Below are positions 30,839-41,757 of a stretch of DNA of 64,000 nucleotides, piece after piece. Made by a program: the position numbers and the translations under genes. This DNA comes from Leifsonia shinshuensis (GTDB taxonomy: Bacteria; Actinomycetota; Actinomycetes; Actinomycetales; Microbacteriaceae): positions 2,418,001-2,482,000 of the forward strand of contig NZ_JACCFL010000001.1 in NCBI RefSeq assembly GCF_013410375.1, in the 5' to 3' direction. Position 1 is the stretch's first letter, and every line of letters starts with the position of its first letter. Below the pieces are notes generated by a model, which was not told the DNA's origin, ran no database searches, and worked only from the letters and a program-made list of their open reading frames with translations.

Positions 30839-32274
30839 TCCGCGCCTTCCGGGCGAACGCGCGCGACCACCGCGCGAGCGTCCTCGTCTCCGCCCTCAGC
30901 TCCGCGTTCGGGGTCGCGCTGCTGGCGTGCACCAACGTCCTCGGCGCCTACATCGAGGCGTCGCCGATGGGCGAGCACGGCTCCGCCCGCTTCGCCCTCG
31001 GCCTGGTCGCCGGGATCTTCTTCGTGATCGCCGTGTTCGTCGGCGCCATCGTGACCACCAACACGTTCGCGACCGTCATCGCCGGCCGCACCAGGACGAT
31101 CGCGCTCATGCGCCTGCTCGGCTCGAGTGCCAAGGCGCAGCGCCGGTCCGTCGCGGGGGAGGGCCTCGCCGTCGGCGTGGTGGGCGCGCTCATCGGCGGC
31201 GTGATCGCGGTCGTCCTCGCTCTCGTCGCGGTGCGCGCGTTCATCTGGTGGGGCGTCCTGCCCGACACGCTGTACCCGGTCATCACGCCCGCGCTGATCG
31301 CGCCGCCGGTCGTCGTCGTCCTGACGACGTGGGCCGCGTCCTGGATCGGCAGCAGGCGCGTGCTGACCGTGGCACCGGTGGAGGCGCTCGGCGCCGCGCA
31401 GGAGCGACCCGTCGCCGCCGTCCGCAGCACCGGGCGGATCGTCGCCGCCGGGCTGCTCATCCTCCCCGGCGCCGCCCTGCTCGGCTTCGGGCTGGCACTC
31501 GGTCTCGGGCTGTTCGCGCGCTCGGCCGACAGCACGCTCGTGGAGTTCGGCCGTTACGGCGTCCTGATCGCGATGCTCGGCGGCCTGCTCTCCTTCACCG
31601 GCGTCATCGTCGCGGCGCCGCTCTTCCTGCCCGCCGTGCTGCGCGGGGTCGGCCTGCTCTTCGGAGCGGGCGCCGCAGGACGGCTCGCCGCGGCCAACGC
31701 CGTGCGGAACCCGGAGCGCAGCTCGCGCACCGCGATCGGCCTCGTCATCGGCGTCACGCTGATCACGATGTTCGTCGTCGCCACCCAGACCTGGCTCACG
31801 CTCATCCGCAGCGCGGCCGCGAAGGACCCCGAGCTCTACCAGGGTGCTGAGAGTGTGCTCACCGTCGTCATGCTGGTGTTCAGCGGGCTGGTCGGCTTCT
31901 CGGCGGTGATTGCCGCCGTCGGCGTCGTCAACAGCCTGTCGCTGAGCGTGCTGCAGCGCAGGCGGGAGCTCGGGCTGCTCCGGGCGCTCGGGCTGAGCGC
32001 GGCGCAGGTGCGCAGGATGATCCTGGCCGAGAGCGCCCAGCTGACCGTCGCCGCCGTGTTCTCCGGGCTCGTGCTGGGTACGCTGTACGGCTGGATCGGC
32101 GCGCAGACACTGCTCGGGCAGCTGCCGGGCGGCGGGTTGGTCCCGCCCGCGATCCCGTGGCTGTTCATCGGGCTGATCGTGGTCGCGGCGGCCGTGCTCG
32201 CCGTCGGCGCCTCGGTCGCGCCGACCCGCCGGGCCACGCGGGTGGCCCCGGTCGAGGCCCTCGCGGTCGAGTAG
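30835..32274 (+). CDS. FtsX-like ABC transporter permease
   Basis: A 479-residue membrane protein with two FtsX-like halves. Each has a cluster of helices, and each half has a segment with RxxELGLLRALGLSxxQ-like character (for example QRRRELGLLRALGLSAAQ). The GTG start overlaps the ATPase stop. Such permeases form dimers that export antibiotics, lipids or peptides, or release peptides outside the cell; the substrate here is unknown. Confidence 0.9.
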   Translation: MIRAFRANARDHRASVLVSALSSAFGVALLACTNVLGAYIEASPMGEHGSARFALGLVAGIFFVIAVFVGAIVTTNTFATVIAGRTRTIALMRLLGSSAKAQRRSVAGEGLAVGVVGALIGGVIAVVLALVAVRAFIWWGVLPDTLYPVITPALIAPPVVVVLTTWAASWIGSRRVLTVAPVEALGAAQERPVAAVRSTGRIVAAGLLILPGAALLGFGLALGLGLFARSADSTLVEFGRYGVLIAMLGGLLSFTGVIVAAPLFLPAVLRGVGLLFGAGAAGRLAAANAVRNPERSSRTAIGLVIGVTLITMFVVATQTWLTLIRSAAAKDPELYQGAESVLTVVMLVFSGLVGFSAVIAAVGVVNSLSLSVLQRRRELGLLRALGLSAAQVRRMILAESAQLTVAAVFSGLVLGTLYGWIGAQTLLGQLPGGGLVPPAIPWLFIGLIVVAAAVLAVGASVAPTRRATRVAPVEALAVE

Positions 32275-32307
32275 CCCGCCTCCAGGTTTCCTGAACGCTC
32301 ATCAAGC

Positions 32308-32339
32308 CTCAGCTATCCGCAGGCTGAGTATCCGATACT
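32308..32339 (+). promoter_or_regulatory. two overlapping short dyads before the hydrolase gene
   Basis: CTCAGC (32308-32313) with GCTGAG (32323-32328), and AGTAT (32327-32331) with ATACT (32335-32339). They lie between the permease stop and the hydrolase start, and could be an operator or a weak terminator. Confidence 0.3.
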
Positions 32340-32419
32340 GGGAGATCGGCGCACCCGAACGTGCCCACCTCCGTGCCGGAGCGCCCGCACCATCGAGAGG
32401 ATCCACCCTGAACTGGCTC

Positions 32420-33700
32420 ATGACTTTGAGGATCGACAAGCCGCCGTTCCTCATCGCGATCGACGTCGTCGCCGCGGTCCTCGCGGTGTACCTGCTCGTG
32501 CGGCCCACCTGGAAGCGCACGCTCGCCGGGGTGATCGCCGCCATCGGCGGCGGCCTGCTCGGCTGGTTCCTGGTGTGGCTGACCGACGACGTCTACAACC
32601 TGTTCGGTGTCGGCCTCACCCCGGTGACGACGATGTGGGTCGCGATCGGCTTCGCCGGCGTCAGCCTCGCGGTCGCCAACCTGTTCCGGTCCCGCTGGTG
32701 GCGCAAGCTCATCGCGGCGGTCAGCATCCCGGTCTTCCTGATCGCCGCCTTCGCCGGTGTGAACGTCGACTTCGGCGCGTACCGCAACCTGAACGACGCT
32801 CTCGGCGTCGTCCCGTACAAGGCGCTGAACCTGCACCACGAGCGCGGCGAGGTCATCTCCGGCACGGCCTGGGCCGCGTCCACCCCGCAGACGGACCCAC
32901 CGGTGAAGGGCGAGATCGGCAAGGTCAAGATCCCCGCGATCGAGTCCAACTTCCCCGCGCGGGAGGCGGTCGTCTACCTGCCGCCCGCCGCTCTCGGGCC
33001 CAACCCGCCCGCGCTGCCGGTGCTGTACGCGCTCTCCGGGCAGCCGGGCGCGCCGGCCGACATGTTCACGGCGGGCCGGATCGGCACCTTCCTGGACGCG
33101 TACGCGGCGAAGCACAACGGCTACGCGCCGATCGTGGTCGCGCCCGACCAGCTCGGCGGCCCCGGCCGCAACCCGATGTGCATCGACTCCCGCGCCTTCG
33201 GCGACTCGGCGACCTACCTGCTGAAGGACGTGCGCTCCTGGATCACCTCGCACCTGCGGGTGAGCAGCGACCCCGCGGCGTGGGGCGCGTTCGGCTACTC
33301 GCAGGGCGCCACCTGCGCCGCGCAGTTCGCCGCAGAGCGCCCCGACCTGTTCGGCTCCGCGCTCGCCTCCTCCAGCGAGCTGGGGCCGACGCTCGGCAAC
33401 GTGACGCTCACGATCGCGACCGGGTTCGCCGGATCGCACACCGCCTATGAGGACGCGCAACTCGGGCCTACCATGAAGGCGCACGCTCCCTACAAGAACA
33501 CGCTGATGGTCTTCGGCGCGGGTCAGAACGACGCCAAGTACACTGCTTTTGCGAAGACGCTGCACTCCGACGCGATCTCCGCCGGGATCCGCAGCGACCT
33601 CCTGATCTCGCCCGGGTCGGCACACGATTGGAACACGGTGCGCTACACGCTGACGAACGGCTTCCCCGCGGTCGCCGCTCACATGGGGCTGGCTCCGTGA
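32420..33700 (+). CDS. membrane-anchored alpha/beta hydrolase (esterase family)
   Basis: A 426-residue protein with three to four N-terminal helices (about residues 10-115) and an extracytoplasmic hydrolase domain. The nucleophile motif is GYSQGA near residue 292 and a late SAHDWN near 400 provides the His. The fold resembles putative esterase/antigen 85-like enzymes. GAGAGGA lies 18 nt before the ATG; a CTG at 32408 would fit it better, so the true start may be there. The stop overlaps the DUF2156 gene (GTGA), and actinobacterial lipid-aminoacylation enzymes are known to pair with such hydrolases. Confidence 0.82.
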   Translation: MTLRIDKPPFLIAIDVVAAVLAVYLLVRPTWKRTLAGVIAAIGGGLLGWFLVWLTDDVYNLFGVGLTPVTTMWVAIGFAGVSLAVANLFRSRWWRKLIAAVSIPVFLIAAFAGVNVDFGAYRNLNDALGVVPYKALNLHHERGEVISGTAWAASTPQTDPPVKGEIGKVKIPAIESNFPAREAVVYLPPAALGPNPPALPVLYALSGQPGAPADMFTAGRIGTFLDAYAAKHNGYAPIVVAPDQLGGPGRNPMCIDSRAFGDSATYLLKDVRSWITSHLRVSSDPAAWGAFGYSQGATCAAQFAAERPDLFGSALASSSELGPTLGNVTLTIATGFAGSHTAYEDAQLGPTMKAHAPYKNTLMVFGAGQNDAKYTAFAKTLHSDAISAGIRSDLLISPGSAHDWNTVRYTLTNGFPAVAAHMGLAP

Positions 33701-36426
33701 ATGATGCCGTGACCACGGGGGGAGGCGCGCCGGCGAACGGCGGCGGGCCGGGGAACAGCACGACTCAAGAGCAGCAGGACACCATTCAGCACGCAACCAT
33801 TCAGCCCGAGACAGCCGTGAGGCAGGAGCCCGCGGCCGCGAAGCAGGAGCCCACAGCCGCGACGCAGGACGCCGCAGCCGCGAAGCCCGCGGCGAAGCCC
33901 GCGCCCGAGCGGAGCCCGGAGGCGCCTGCGCGCCCATCGGGCGCCGCCGCGCTGCTGCGCCGTCTCGGCCGGCTGATCGCCACGCACCCGTTCACGACGG
34001 GGCTGACGGCGCTCATCCTCGTGCTCGCGCTCGCCACCGGACCGATCCACGGCCCGCACCGCCCGCTGCGGGTGTGGCTCGGCGTCGGTCCCGACCAGCT
34101 CCTCGACGGCCACTGGTGGTCCCCGGTCACGGCCGTGCTGTTCACCAACAACCTCGCCGAGCTGATCGTCGTGCTCGTGCTCACGGTGCTGCTCGTCGGC
34201 GCCTCCGAGCAGCTGATGGGGGCGTGGCGCACCGCGCTCGCCTTCGTCGCGACCTCCGTCGCGGGGATCGCCGCCGGCGTCGGGATCCAGCTCATCGGCT
34301 CGCAGACCGGGGAGATGTGGGCGCGCAACGTCCACCACCTGGTCGTCCTCGACGTGTTCACCGGCATCGCGGGCACCATCATGACCGCGAGCGCGTTCGC
34401 CGGGGCGTTCTGGCGCCGGCGCATCCGCGTCATCACGATGCTCGTCGCGATCATGTACCTGCTGTACTCGGGCGACCCGTCCGACCTCTACCGGCTGCTC
34501 GCGGTCCTCGCCGGCTTCGGCCTCGGCGTGCTGCTGCGGCCGCACGAGCGCCTCCTCGGCTGGCGCCGCAGCTCCCACCACGAGGTCCGGGTGCTGCTCG
34601 CCTCGGCCGTGACCATCAGCGCGCTCGGGCCGGTGATCGGCCTTCTGAGCCAGTCCAGGTACGGGATGCTCTCGCCGATCGGCCTGCTGTTCTCCAACGA
34701 CGTCCCGGCCACCGGGAGCGTGCTGGAGCGCTGCCAGGCGTTCGCCGTGACGCGCGACTGCGTGCACGACCTCACCCTGGAGCGCATCAACGGGTTCGGC
34801 CCTGTCCTCATCTCCGTCCTCCCGCTGCTGGCCCTCCTGGTCGCCGCGTACGGCCTGCTGCGGGGCCGGCGCTTCGCCGTGTGGCTCGCGGTGTCGGTGA
34901 ACGCGCTGCTCGCGGTCCTGTCCGGCCTCTACTTCGGCATCCTCCCGTTCGCCGACGCGCGGCCGACCGTGTCGCCGCGGTATTGGGAGGTCACCCTCAG
35001 CCTGGCGCTGTCGGCGCTCGTGCCCGCCACGATGGCGGTGCTGCTGATCGTCTACCGCCGCCACTTCACCGTGCGCGCCACCGCGCGCTCCGTCCGCCGT
35101 TACGCGCTGACGATCGCGTTCACCGGCCTCGGCCTGATCGCGCTGTACATCCTGGTCGGCTGGCTGCAGAAGGACACCGGGTTCACCCGCCCGATCGACC
35201 TCACGGACCTGTTCAACGACGTGCTGGAGCGCTTCATCCCGGTGAGCTTCCTGCGCCGCGAGCCCCTGCAGTACCTGCCCACGACGCCGCTGGCGACCGT
35301 GGTGTACCACAACATCGGCACGGTGTTCTGGCTGGTCGTCATCCTCGCCGCGATCCCGTTCATGGTCGGCGGCGGCGCGTGGCGGCGGCCGGTCGGCGAC
35401 GCCGCGCGCGTGCGGGCGCTGCTGGAGCGCGGCGGCGGCGACGCCATTTCGTTCATGGCGACCTGGCCGGGCAACAGCTACTGGTTCGACCCGGCGACCG
35501 GGGGAGCGGTGGCCTACCGCGTGGTCGGCCGCGTGGCCCTCACGACCGGCGCGCCCTTCGGGGCCGACCCGGCCGCGCACGACGGCATCATCGAGCGCTT
35601 CGCGCGGTTCTGCGACGACAGCGGCTGGATCCCGACCTTCTACAGCGTGGACGCCGAGTACCAGCCGGTCTTCGACCGGATGGGCTGGTCGACGATGACG
35701 GTGGCCGAGGAAACGGTCATCCGGCCCCAGCAGTGGGCGACCACCGGCAAGAAGTGGCAGGACGTCCGCACCTCGATCAACCGCGCCCAGCGCGCGGGCA
35801 TCCGCGCGGAGTGGACCAGCTTCGGCGCGCTGCCGCTCAGCGCGGCGGTGCAGCTCTCGGACATCTCCGAGCAGTGGGTGGCGGAGAAGGACCTCCCCGA
35901 GATGGGCTTCACGCTCGGCGGCCTGGACGAACTGCGCGACCCGGCGGTGCGGCTGATGCTCGCCGTGGACGAGTCCGGCCGCATCGAGGGCGTGACCTCC
36001 TGGCTGCCGAGCTACCGCGACGGCCACGTGGTCGGCTGGACGCTCGACTTCATGCGCAGGCGCCCCGGCAGCATCAACGGCGTGATGGAGTTCCTGATCG
36101 CCGAGGCCGCCACGCGCATGAAGGAGGACGGCGTCGAGTTCATGAGCCTGTCCGCCGCCCCGCTCGCGCACACGGCCGGCACCCCCGACGACGAGAAGAG
36201 CGGCATGGACCGCGTGCTCGGCTACCTCAGCACGTCGCTGGAGCCGGTGTACGGCTTCCGGTCCCTGCTCAAGTTCAAGCAGAAGTTCCAGCCGGAGCTG
36301 CACCCGCTCATGATGGCCTACCCGGACCCGGTGGCCCTGCCGTCGATCGGCGTCGGGCTGGTCCGCGCCTACCTGCCCGACCTGTCGATGCGGCAGGCGG
36401 CGGCGCTGGCGGTGGGACGCGGCTGA
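33697..36426 (+). CDS. DUF2156 membrane protein, MprF-like lipid aminoacyltransferase candidate
   Basis: A 909-residue protein. An Ala/Pro/Gln-rich cytoplasmic start (to about 75) precedes roughly 12 hydrophobic segments (75-565). The C-terminal domain (about 590-890) is the DUF2156/LPG-synthase type, with MATWPGNSYWFDPATG, KKWQDVRTSINRAQRAG, and FKQKFQPEL. Members transfer amino acids from tRNA to membrane lipids. It overlaps the hydrolase stop (GTGA). Pairing with a hydrolase recalls the alanyl-lipid systems described in Corynebacterium; the amino acid and lipid are not predictable here. No lysyl-tRNA synthetase domain is fused. Confidence 0.83.
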   Translation: MNDAVTTGGGAPANGGGPGNSTTQEQQDTIQHATIQPETAVRQEPAAAKQEPTAATQDAAAAKPAAKPAPERSPEAPARPSGAAALLRRLGRLIATHPFTTGLTALILVLALATGPIHGPHRPLRVWLGVGPDQLLDGHWWSPVTAVLFTNNLAELIVVLVLTVLLVGASEQLMGAWRTALAFVATSVAGIAAGVGIQLIGSQTGEMWARNVHHLVVLDVFTGIAGTIMTASAFAGAFWRRRIRVITMLVAIMYLLYSGDPSDLYRLLAVLAGFGLGVLLRPHERLLGWRRSSHHEVRVLLASAVTISALGPVIGLLSQSRYGMLSPIGLLFSNDVPATGSVLERCQAFAVTRDCVHDLTLERINGFGPVLISVLPLLALLVAAYGLLRGRRFAVWLAVSVNALLAVLSGLYFGILPFADARPTVSPRYWEVTLSLALSALVPATMAVLLIVYRRHFTVRATARSVRRYALTIAFTGLGLIALYILVGWLQKDTGFTRPIDLTDLFNDVLERFIPVSFLRREPLQYLPTTPLATVVYHNIGTVFWLVVILAAIPFMVGGGAWRRPVGDAARVRALLERGGGDAISFMATWPGNSYWFDPATGGAVAYRVVGRVALTTGAPFGADPAAHDGIIERFARFCDDSGWIPTFYSVDAEYQPVFDRMGWSTMTVAEETVIRPQQWATTGKKWQDVRTSINRAQRAGIRAEWTSFGALPLSAAVQLSDISEQWVAEKDLPEMGFTLGGLDELRDPAVRLMLAVDESGRIEGVTSWLPSYRDGHVVGWTLDFMRRRPGSINGVMEFLIAEAATRMKEDGVEFMSLSAAPLAHTAGTPDDEKSGMDRVLGYLSTSLEPVYGFRSLLKFKQKFQPELHPLMMAYPDPVALPSIGVGLVRAYLPDLSMRQAAALAVGRG

Positions 36427-36452
36427 TCGTGCGCCGTGGTACCGTGGTTTCT

Positions 36453-36478
36453 GTGTACGGTCTGCTCCTCCTTAGCTG

Positions 36479-36494
<16 letters not shown>
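36453..36494 (+). CDS. leuL: leuA leader peptide
   Basis: A 13-residue open frame, VYGLLLLSCRDES, with four consecutive leucine codons (CTG CTC CTC CTT, 36462-36473). In-frame GTGs at 36444 and 36429 could extend it. The last codons form the left arm of a hairpin before leuA. This is the layout of leucine attenuation: a ribosome stalled at leucine codons when Leu-tRNA is scarce changes the folding of the leader and lets transcription into leuA go on. Confidence 0.75.
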
Positions 36495-38342
<1,848 letters not shown>

Positions 38343-38351
38343 CCCGCAGTC

Positions 38352-38435
38352 AACGGAGGAGATCCCGGTCCATTCGACCGGGATCTCCTCCGTTAACCGT
38401 CATTCAGGCGGTCACGCGCGCAGATCTCCTCCGTT
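38352..38435. terminator. 19-bp hairpin with third arm between leuA and the TRIC gene
   Basis: Bases 38352-38370 pair perfectly with 38376-38394 around a 5-nt loop (CATTC). Thirteen bases of the right arm, GATCTCCTCCGTT, recur at 38423-38435 inside the last codons of the TRIC gene. The hairpin is a strong two-way terminator candidate. Confidence 0.85.
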
Positions 38436-39191
38436 GTCCGCGGGCTTGTCCTGGATCCGATACCGCGGAATGGCTCCCGTGTCCGTCCGCTCGATCGTCC
38501 GCTCGTCGCTCGGGCGCCTCCCGAAGCCGAACGCCATCCAGCGGGGCGCGCGCAGGCGGCCGAGCTCGCGCTGCTCCGGGAGGCTCCAGCCGAACCGCAC
38601 CGCCAGCAGGCGGATGATCAGCGTCACGAGAACGCACACCAGCACCGCGATCGTGAACGGCACCTTCAGGTCGACCAGCACCACCAGCACGATCGTGCCC
38701 GCGCCCGCGGCGACCGCGTAGAGCGAGCCGACGTGCATCAGGGCGATGGGCAGGTTCAGCAGCACGTCGCGCAGGATCGAGCCGCCGACGGCCGAGACGA
38801 CGCCGACGAACACCGCGGGGACCTCCGGGAGGCCGAGCGCCAGCGCCTTGGTCGCCCCGATCGCGCCGAACAGGCCGATCGTAAGCGCGTCCAGGAAGGT
38901 GATGATCGGGTCCAGCCGGCGGAACAGCCGGACCAGCAGCATCCCGAGCAGCGCGGCGACGACGGTCGCCGGCAGGTACCAGTTCGACTGCAGCGCCACC
39001 GGCGTGACGTTGAGGAGCAGGTCGCGCAGCAGGCCGCCGCCGAGCCCCGTGGCCACGCCGATGATCGCGATGCCCAGCAGGTCGAGCCGGCGGTCGCGGA
39101 ACCCGGAGGCGAACATCGCCCCCTGCAGACTGCCGACGCCGACGGCGACCAGGTCACCCCAGAGGGGGATCGAGAAGGCGGCGGATGTCAC
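38412..39191 (-). CDS. TRIC-type cation channel family protein (UPF0126)
   Basis: A 259-residue membrane protein from a GTG at 39191. It has two repeated units, each with a glycine-rich [10 protein letters not shown] / [10 protein letters not shown] segment, and about six to seven helices, as in TRIC-like channels (trimeric, potassium-conducting). The C-terminal 60 residues are soluble. The start lies only 32 nt from the recO start, so the promoters of the two divergent genes overlap. The role in this organism is unknown. Confidence 0.88.
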   Translation of the reverse strand: MTSAAFSIPLWGDLVAVGVGSLQGAMFASGFRDRRLDLLGIAIIGVATGLGGGLLRDLLLNVTPVALQSNWYLPATVVAALLGMLLVRLFRRLDPIITFLDALTIGLFGAIGATKALALGLPEVPAVFVGVVSAVGGSILRDVLLNLPIALMHVGSLYAVAAGAGTIVLVVLVDLKVPFTIAVLVCVLVTLIIRLLAVRFGWSLPEQRELGRLRAPRWMAFGFGRRPSDERTIERTDTGAIPRYRIQDKPADNGGDLRA

Positions 39192-39223
39192 CAGTCACTT
39201 GTATCACGCGGGATACTGGAGTC

Positions 39224-39964
39224 GTGCCTGTCTACCGTGATGAAGCCGTCGTGCTGCGCACCCACAAGCTGGGTGAAGCCGACCGCATCGTCACCCTGCT
39301 CAGCCGGCAGCACGGCAAGATCCGCGCGGTGGCGAAGGGCGTCCGTCGCACCGCCTCCAAGTTCGGGTCGCGGCTGGAGCCGTTCATGGTCGCCGACGTG
39401 CAACTCTACGAGGGCCGCACGCTCGACGTGGTGACGCAGGCCGAGACGATCGGGGCCTACGGCGCGCTGATCGCCGACGACTACGCCAGCTACACCGCCG
39501 CGAACGCGATGGTGGAGGCCGCCGACCGGCTGACCGACGCCGAGGCCTCGCTGCAGCAGTACCTCCTGCTGGTCGGCGCCCTGCGGTCGCTGTCGCGCCG
39601 CGAGCACGGCCCGCAGCTCACCCTCGACTCGTACCTGCTCCGCGCGCTGTCGTTGGCGGGCTGGGCGCCGAGCTTCCAGGACTGCTCCCGCTGCGGCGCC
39701 CCCGGCCCGCACGAGCACGTCGTGGTCCAGCTGGGCGGCGTGGTGTGCGCCGACTGCGCGCCCCAGGGCGCTCCCCGGATCGACGCCGCGACCATCGCCC
39801 TCCTCGGCGCGCTGCTCACCGGCGACTGGGCGACGGCCGACGCCTCCGACGAGTCCACGCGCTCGAAGGCCAACGGCCTCGTCGCCGCCTACACCCAGTG
39901 GCACCTCGAGCGCGGCCTGCGTTCGCTGCAGCACGTCCAGCACGATCAGAAGGCGAGTGGATGA
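39224..39964 (+). CDS. recO: DNA repair protein RecO
   Basis: A 246-residue recombination mediator. The OB fold begins [23 protein letters not shown], and a zinc motif [19 protein letters not shown]...CADC follows near residue 160. With RecR and RecF it loads RecA onto SSB-coated DNA. I chose the GTG at 39224 because GATACT lies 6 nt upstream, a leaderless pattern; an upstream ATG at 39185 would overlap the TRIC promoter. It overlaps uppS by 4 nt (ATGA), a conserved pair. Confidence 0.94.
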   Translation: MPVYRDEAVVLRTHKLGEADRIVTLLSRQHGKIRAVAKGVRRTASKFGSRLEPFMVADVQLYEGRTLDVVTQAETIGAYGALIADDYASYTAANAMVEAADRLTDAEASLQQYLLLVGALRSLSRREHGPQLTLDSYLLRALSLAGWAPSFQDCSRCGAPGPHEHVVVQLGGVVCADCAPQGAPRIDAATIALLGALLTGDWATADASDESTRSKANGLVAAYTQWHLERGLRSLQHVQHDQKASG

Positions 39965-40773
39965 GCCCCAAGCCGTACACGCACAAGGACGCGGTCGAGT
40001 ACCGCCCCCTCGACTGGACGGGCATTCACCCGCCCGCCTACCCGCCGAAGGCCGTCCCCGGGCACGTCGCGATCGTGATGGACGGCAACGGCCGCTGGGC
40101 GAACCGTCAGGGCCTCACCCGCATCGAAGGGCACCGCGCCGGCGAGGCCTCCCTGCTCGACGTCGTCGCCGGGGCCATCCAGGTCGGGGTGAAGCACCTC
40201 AGCGTCTACGCGTTCTCCACCGAGAACTGGAAGCGCTCGCCCGACGAGGTCCGCTTCCTGATGGGCTTCAACCGGGAGGTGCTGCACCGCAGGCGCGACC
40301 AGCTCAACGAGTGGGGTGTGCGCGTGCGCTGGGCCGGCCGGACGCCGCGGCTCTGGTCGTCGGTCATCAAAGAGCTGCAGTACGCCGAGCGGCTGACAGC
40401 GGGCAACGACGTGCTGACACTCACGATGTGCGTCAACTACGGCGGCCGCACCGAGATCGCGGACGCCGTGCGCGAGATCGCGGCGGAGGTCGCCGCCGGG
40501 CGGCTGAAGCCGTCGGCGGTGGGGGAGAAGACCATCCAGCGCCACCTGTACATCCCGGACATGCCGGACGTGGACCTGTTCGTGCGCAGCTCGGGGGAGC
40601 AGCGCACCAGCAACTTCCTGCTCTGGCAGAGCGCGTACGCGGAGATGGTGTTCCTGGACACGCTGTGGCCGGACTTCTCCCGCACCGACCTGTGGAACGC
40701 CATCGACATCTTCGCCCGGCGCAACCGCCGGTTCGGGGGAGCAGTGGACACGCCGGAGGACACGGCGCTCTAG
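39961..40773 (+). CDS. uppS: isoprenyl transferase (polyprenyl diphosphate synthase, cis type)
   Basis: A 270-residue cis-prenyltransferase with [16 protein letters not shown] (near residue 36), [10 protein letters not shown] and, near the end, [20 protein letters not shown]. It extends isoprenyl diphosphate chains to the polyprenyl carrier for cell-wall precursors. It is coupled to recO. A long- or short-chain specificity cannot be told. Confidence 0.96.
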   Translation: MSPKPYTHKDAVEYRPLDWTGIHPPAYPPKAVPGHVAIVMDGNGRWANRQGLTRIEGHRAGEASLLDVVAGAIQVGVKHLSVYAFSTENWKRSPDEVRFLMGFNREVLHRRRDQLNEWGVRVRWAGRTPRLWSSVIKELQYAERLTAGNDVLTLTMCVNYGGRTEIADAVREIAAEVAAGRLKPSAVGEKTIQRHLYIPDMPDVDLFVRSSGEQRTSNFLLWQSAYAEMVFLDTLWPDFSRTDLWNAIDIFARRNRRFGGAVDTPEDTAL

Positions 40774-40817
40774 CGTCGGTGGAATAACTGCAGCGCTGCA
40801 CGCCGTTGTCCTCTGTT

Positions 40818-41510
40818 GTGAGTGAACCCATCAAGATCGACATCTGGTCCGACATCGCCTGCCCGTGGTGCTACATCGGCAAGCGCAAGTTCGAGGCGGG
40901 CAGCGGCCTGTTCTCCGGCGCGGGCGACGGCCGTGCCGTCGAGGTCGAGTACCACTCCTTCGAGCTGTCTCCGGACACCCCGGTCGACTTCGACGGCAGT
41001 GAGGTGGACTTCCTCGCCGGTCACAAGGGCATCCCCGCCGAGCAGGTGCACCAGATGCTCGACCGCGTGACCGGGATCGCCTCCTCGGTCGGCCTCGACT
41101 ACGACTTCGATGCCCTCCAGCACACCAACACCGTGAAGGCGCACGAGTTGCTGCACTTCGCCAAGGCGCAGGGCAAGCAGCTTGAGCTGGCCGAGCGGCT
41201 GTTCCAGGCCTACTTCATCGAGGGCGGCCACGTGGGCCGCGTCGAGTCTCTCGCCGACCTCGCCGAGTCGGTCGGCCTCGATCGCGCGGAAGCGCTCGCG
41301 GCGATGGAGTCCGAGGAGTACCTGGACTCGGTCCGCGAGGACCAGCGCACGGCCGCCGAGTACGGCATCAACGGCGTCCCGTTCTTCGTCATCGACGGCA
41401 AGTACGGCGTCTCCGGCGCCCAGGACGCCGCGACCTTCGCCCAGGTGCTGGAGCAGGTCTGGTCCGAGCGCGCCGCCGAGCCGGCGGCGACCGCGGAGGC
41501 GAGCGCGTGA
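40818..41510 (+). CDS. DsbA family (FrnE-like) oxidoreductase
   Basis: A 230-residue thioredoxin-fold protein, VSEPIKIDIWSDIACPWCYIGK, with a CPWC redox motif near residue 15. The rest follows the FrnE/2-hydroxychromene isomerase-like arrangement with GINGVPFFVIDGKYGVSGAQ at the end. It has no signal peptide, so it acts in the cytoplasm. The GTG at 40818 is preferred; a TTG at 40806 is in frame. The stop overlaps a tiny 40-residue frame (GTGA). Confidence 0.87.
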   Translation: MSEPIKIDIWSDIACPWCYIGKRKFEAGSGLFSGAGDGRAVEVEYHSFELSPDTPVDFDGSEVDFLAGHKGIPAEQVHQMLDRVTGIASSVGLDYDFDALQHTNTVKAHELLHFAKAQGKQLELAERLFQAYFIEGGHVGRVESLADLAESVGLDRAEALAAMESEEYLDSVREDQRTAAEYGINGVPFFVIDGKYGVSGAQDAATFAQVLEQVWSERAAEPAATAEASA

Positions 41511-41629
41511 GCGCCGCCGAAGGCGGGGCGGCCGCCGCAGCGCCTGCGCCGCCCCACCCGCTCCTCACCCCGCTCGGCGACCCCTCGGCCGCCGCCTGCG
41601 ACGGCGACGCCTGCGCCCTCCCCGCCTAA
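41507..41629 (+). CDS. tiny Cys-containing peptide coupled to the DsbA-like gene
   Basis: A 40-residue frame starts at a GTG that overlaps the stop of the DsbA-like gene (GTGA). After an Ala/Pro-rich start it reads PHPLLTPLGDPSAAACDGDA and then CALPA before a TAA. The two cysteines form CDGDAC. The coupled start and the clean TAA stop in a region of low stop frequency support translation. The redox neighbour suggests a thiol role, which is inference. It could also be noise. Confidence 0.5.
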   Translation: MSAAEGGAAAAAPAPPHPLLTPLGDPSAAACDGDACALPA

Positions 41630-41706
41630 CCACCTGACCACCTGAAAGGGGTCGTGCTGGCTCTTCGGCCCCCGGTCCGGGCGCGCGTCGGCGCAGCGCG
41701 ACAACG

Positions 41707-41757
41707 GGGGTCGCGACACGCCGTTATGCCTCGGTCATAGCGGCGTGTCGCGACCCC
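41707..41757. repeat. hairpin at the 3' side of the DUF559 gene, family GGGGTCGCRACACGC
   Basis: A 17-bp perfect stem GGGGTCGCGACACGCCG (41707-41723) pairs with 41741-41757, extended inwards by 5 pairs with one wobble. The DUF559 stop codon lies within the apex and the last codons within the right arm. It is closely related to the hairpin at 42717. Confidence 0.88.
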
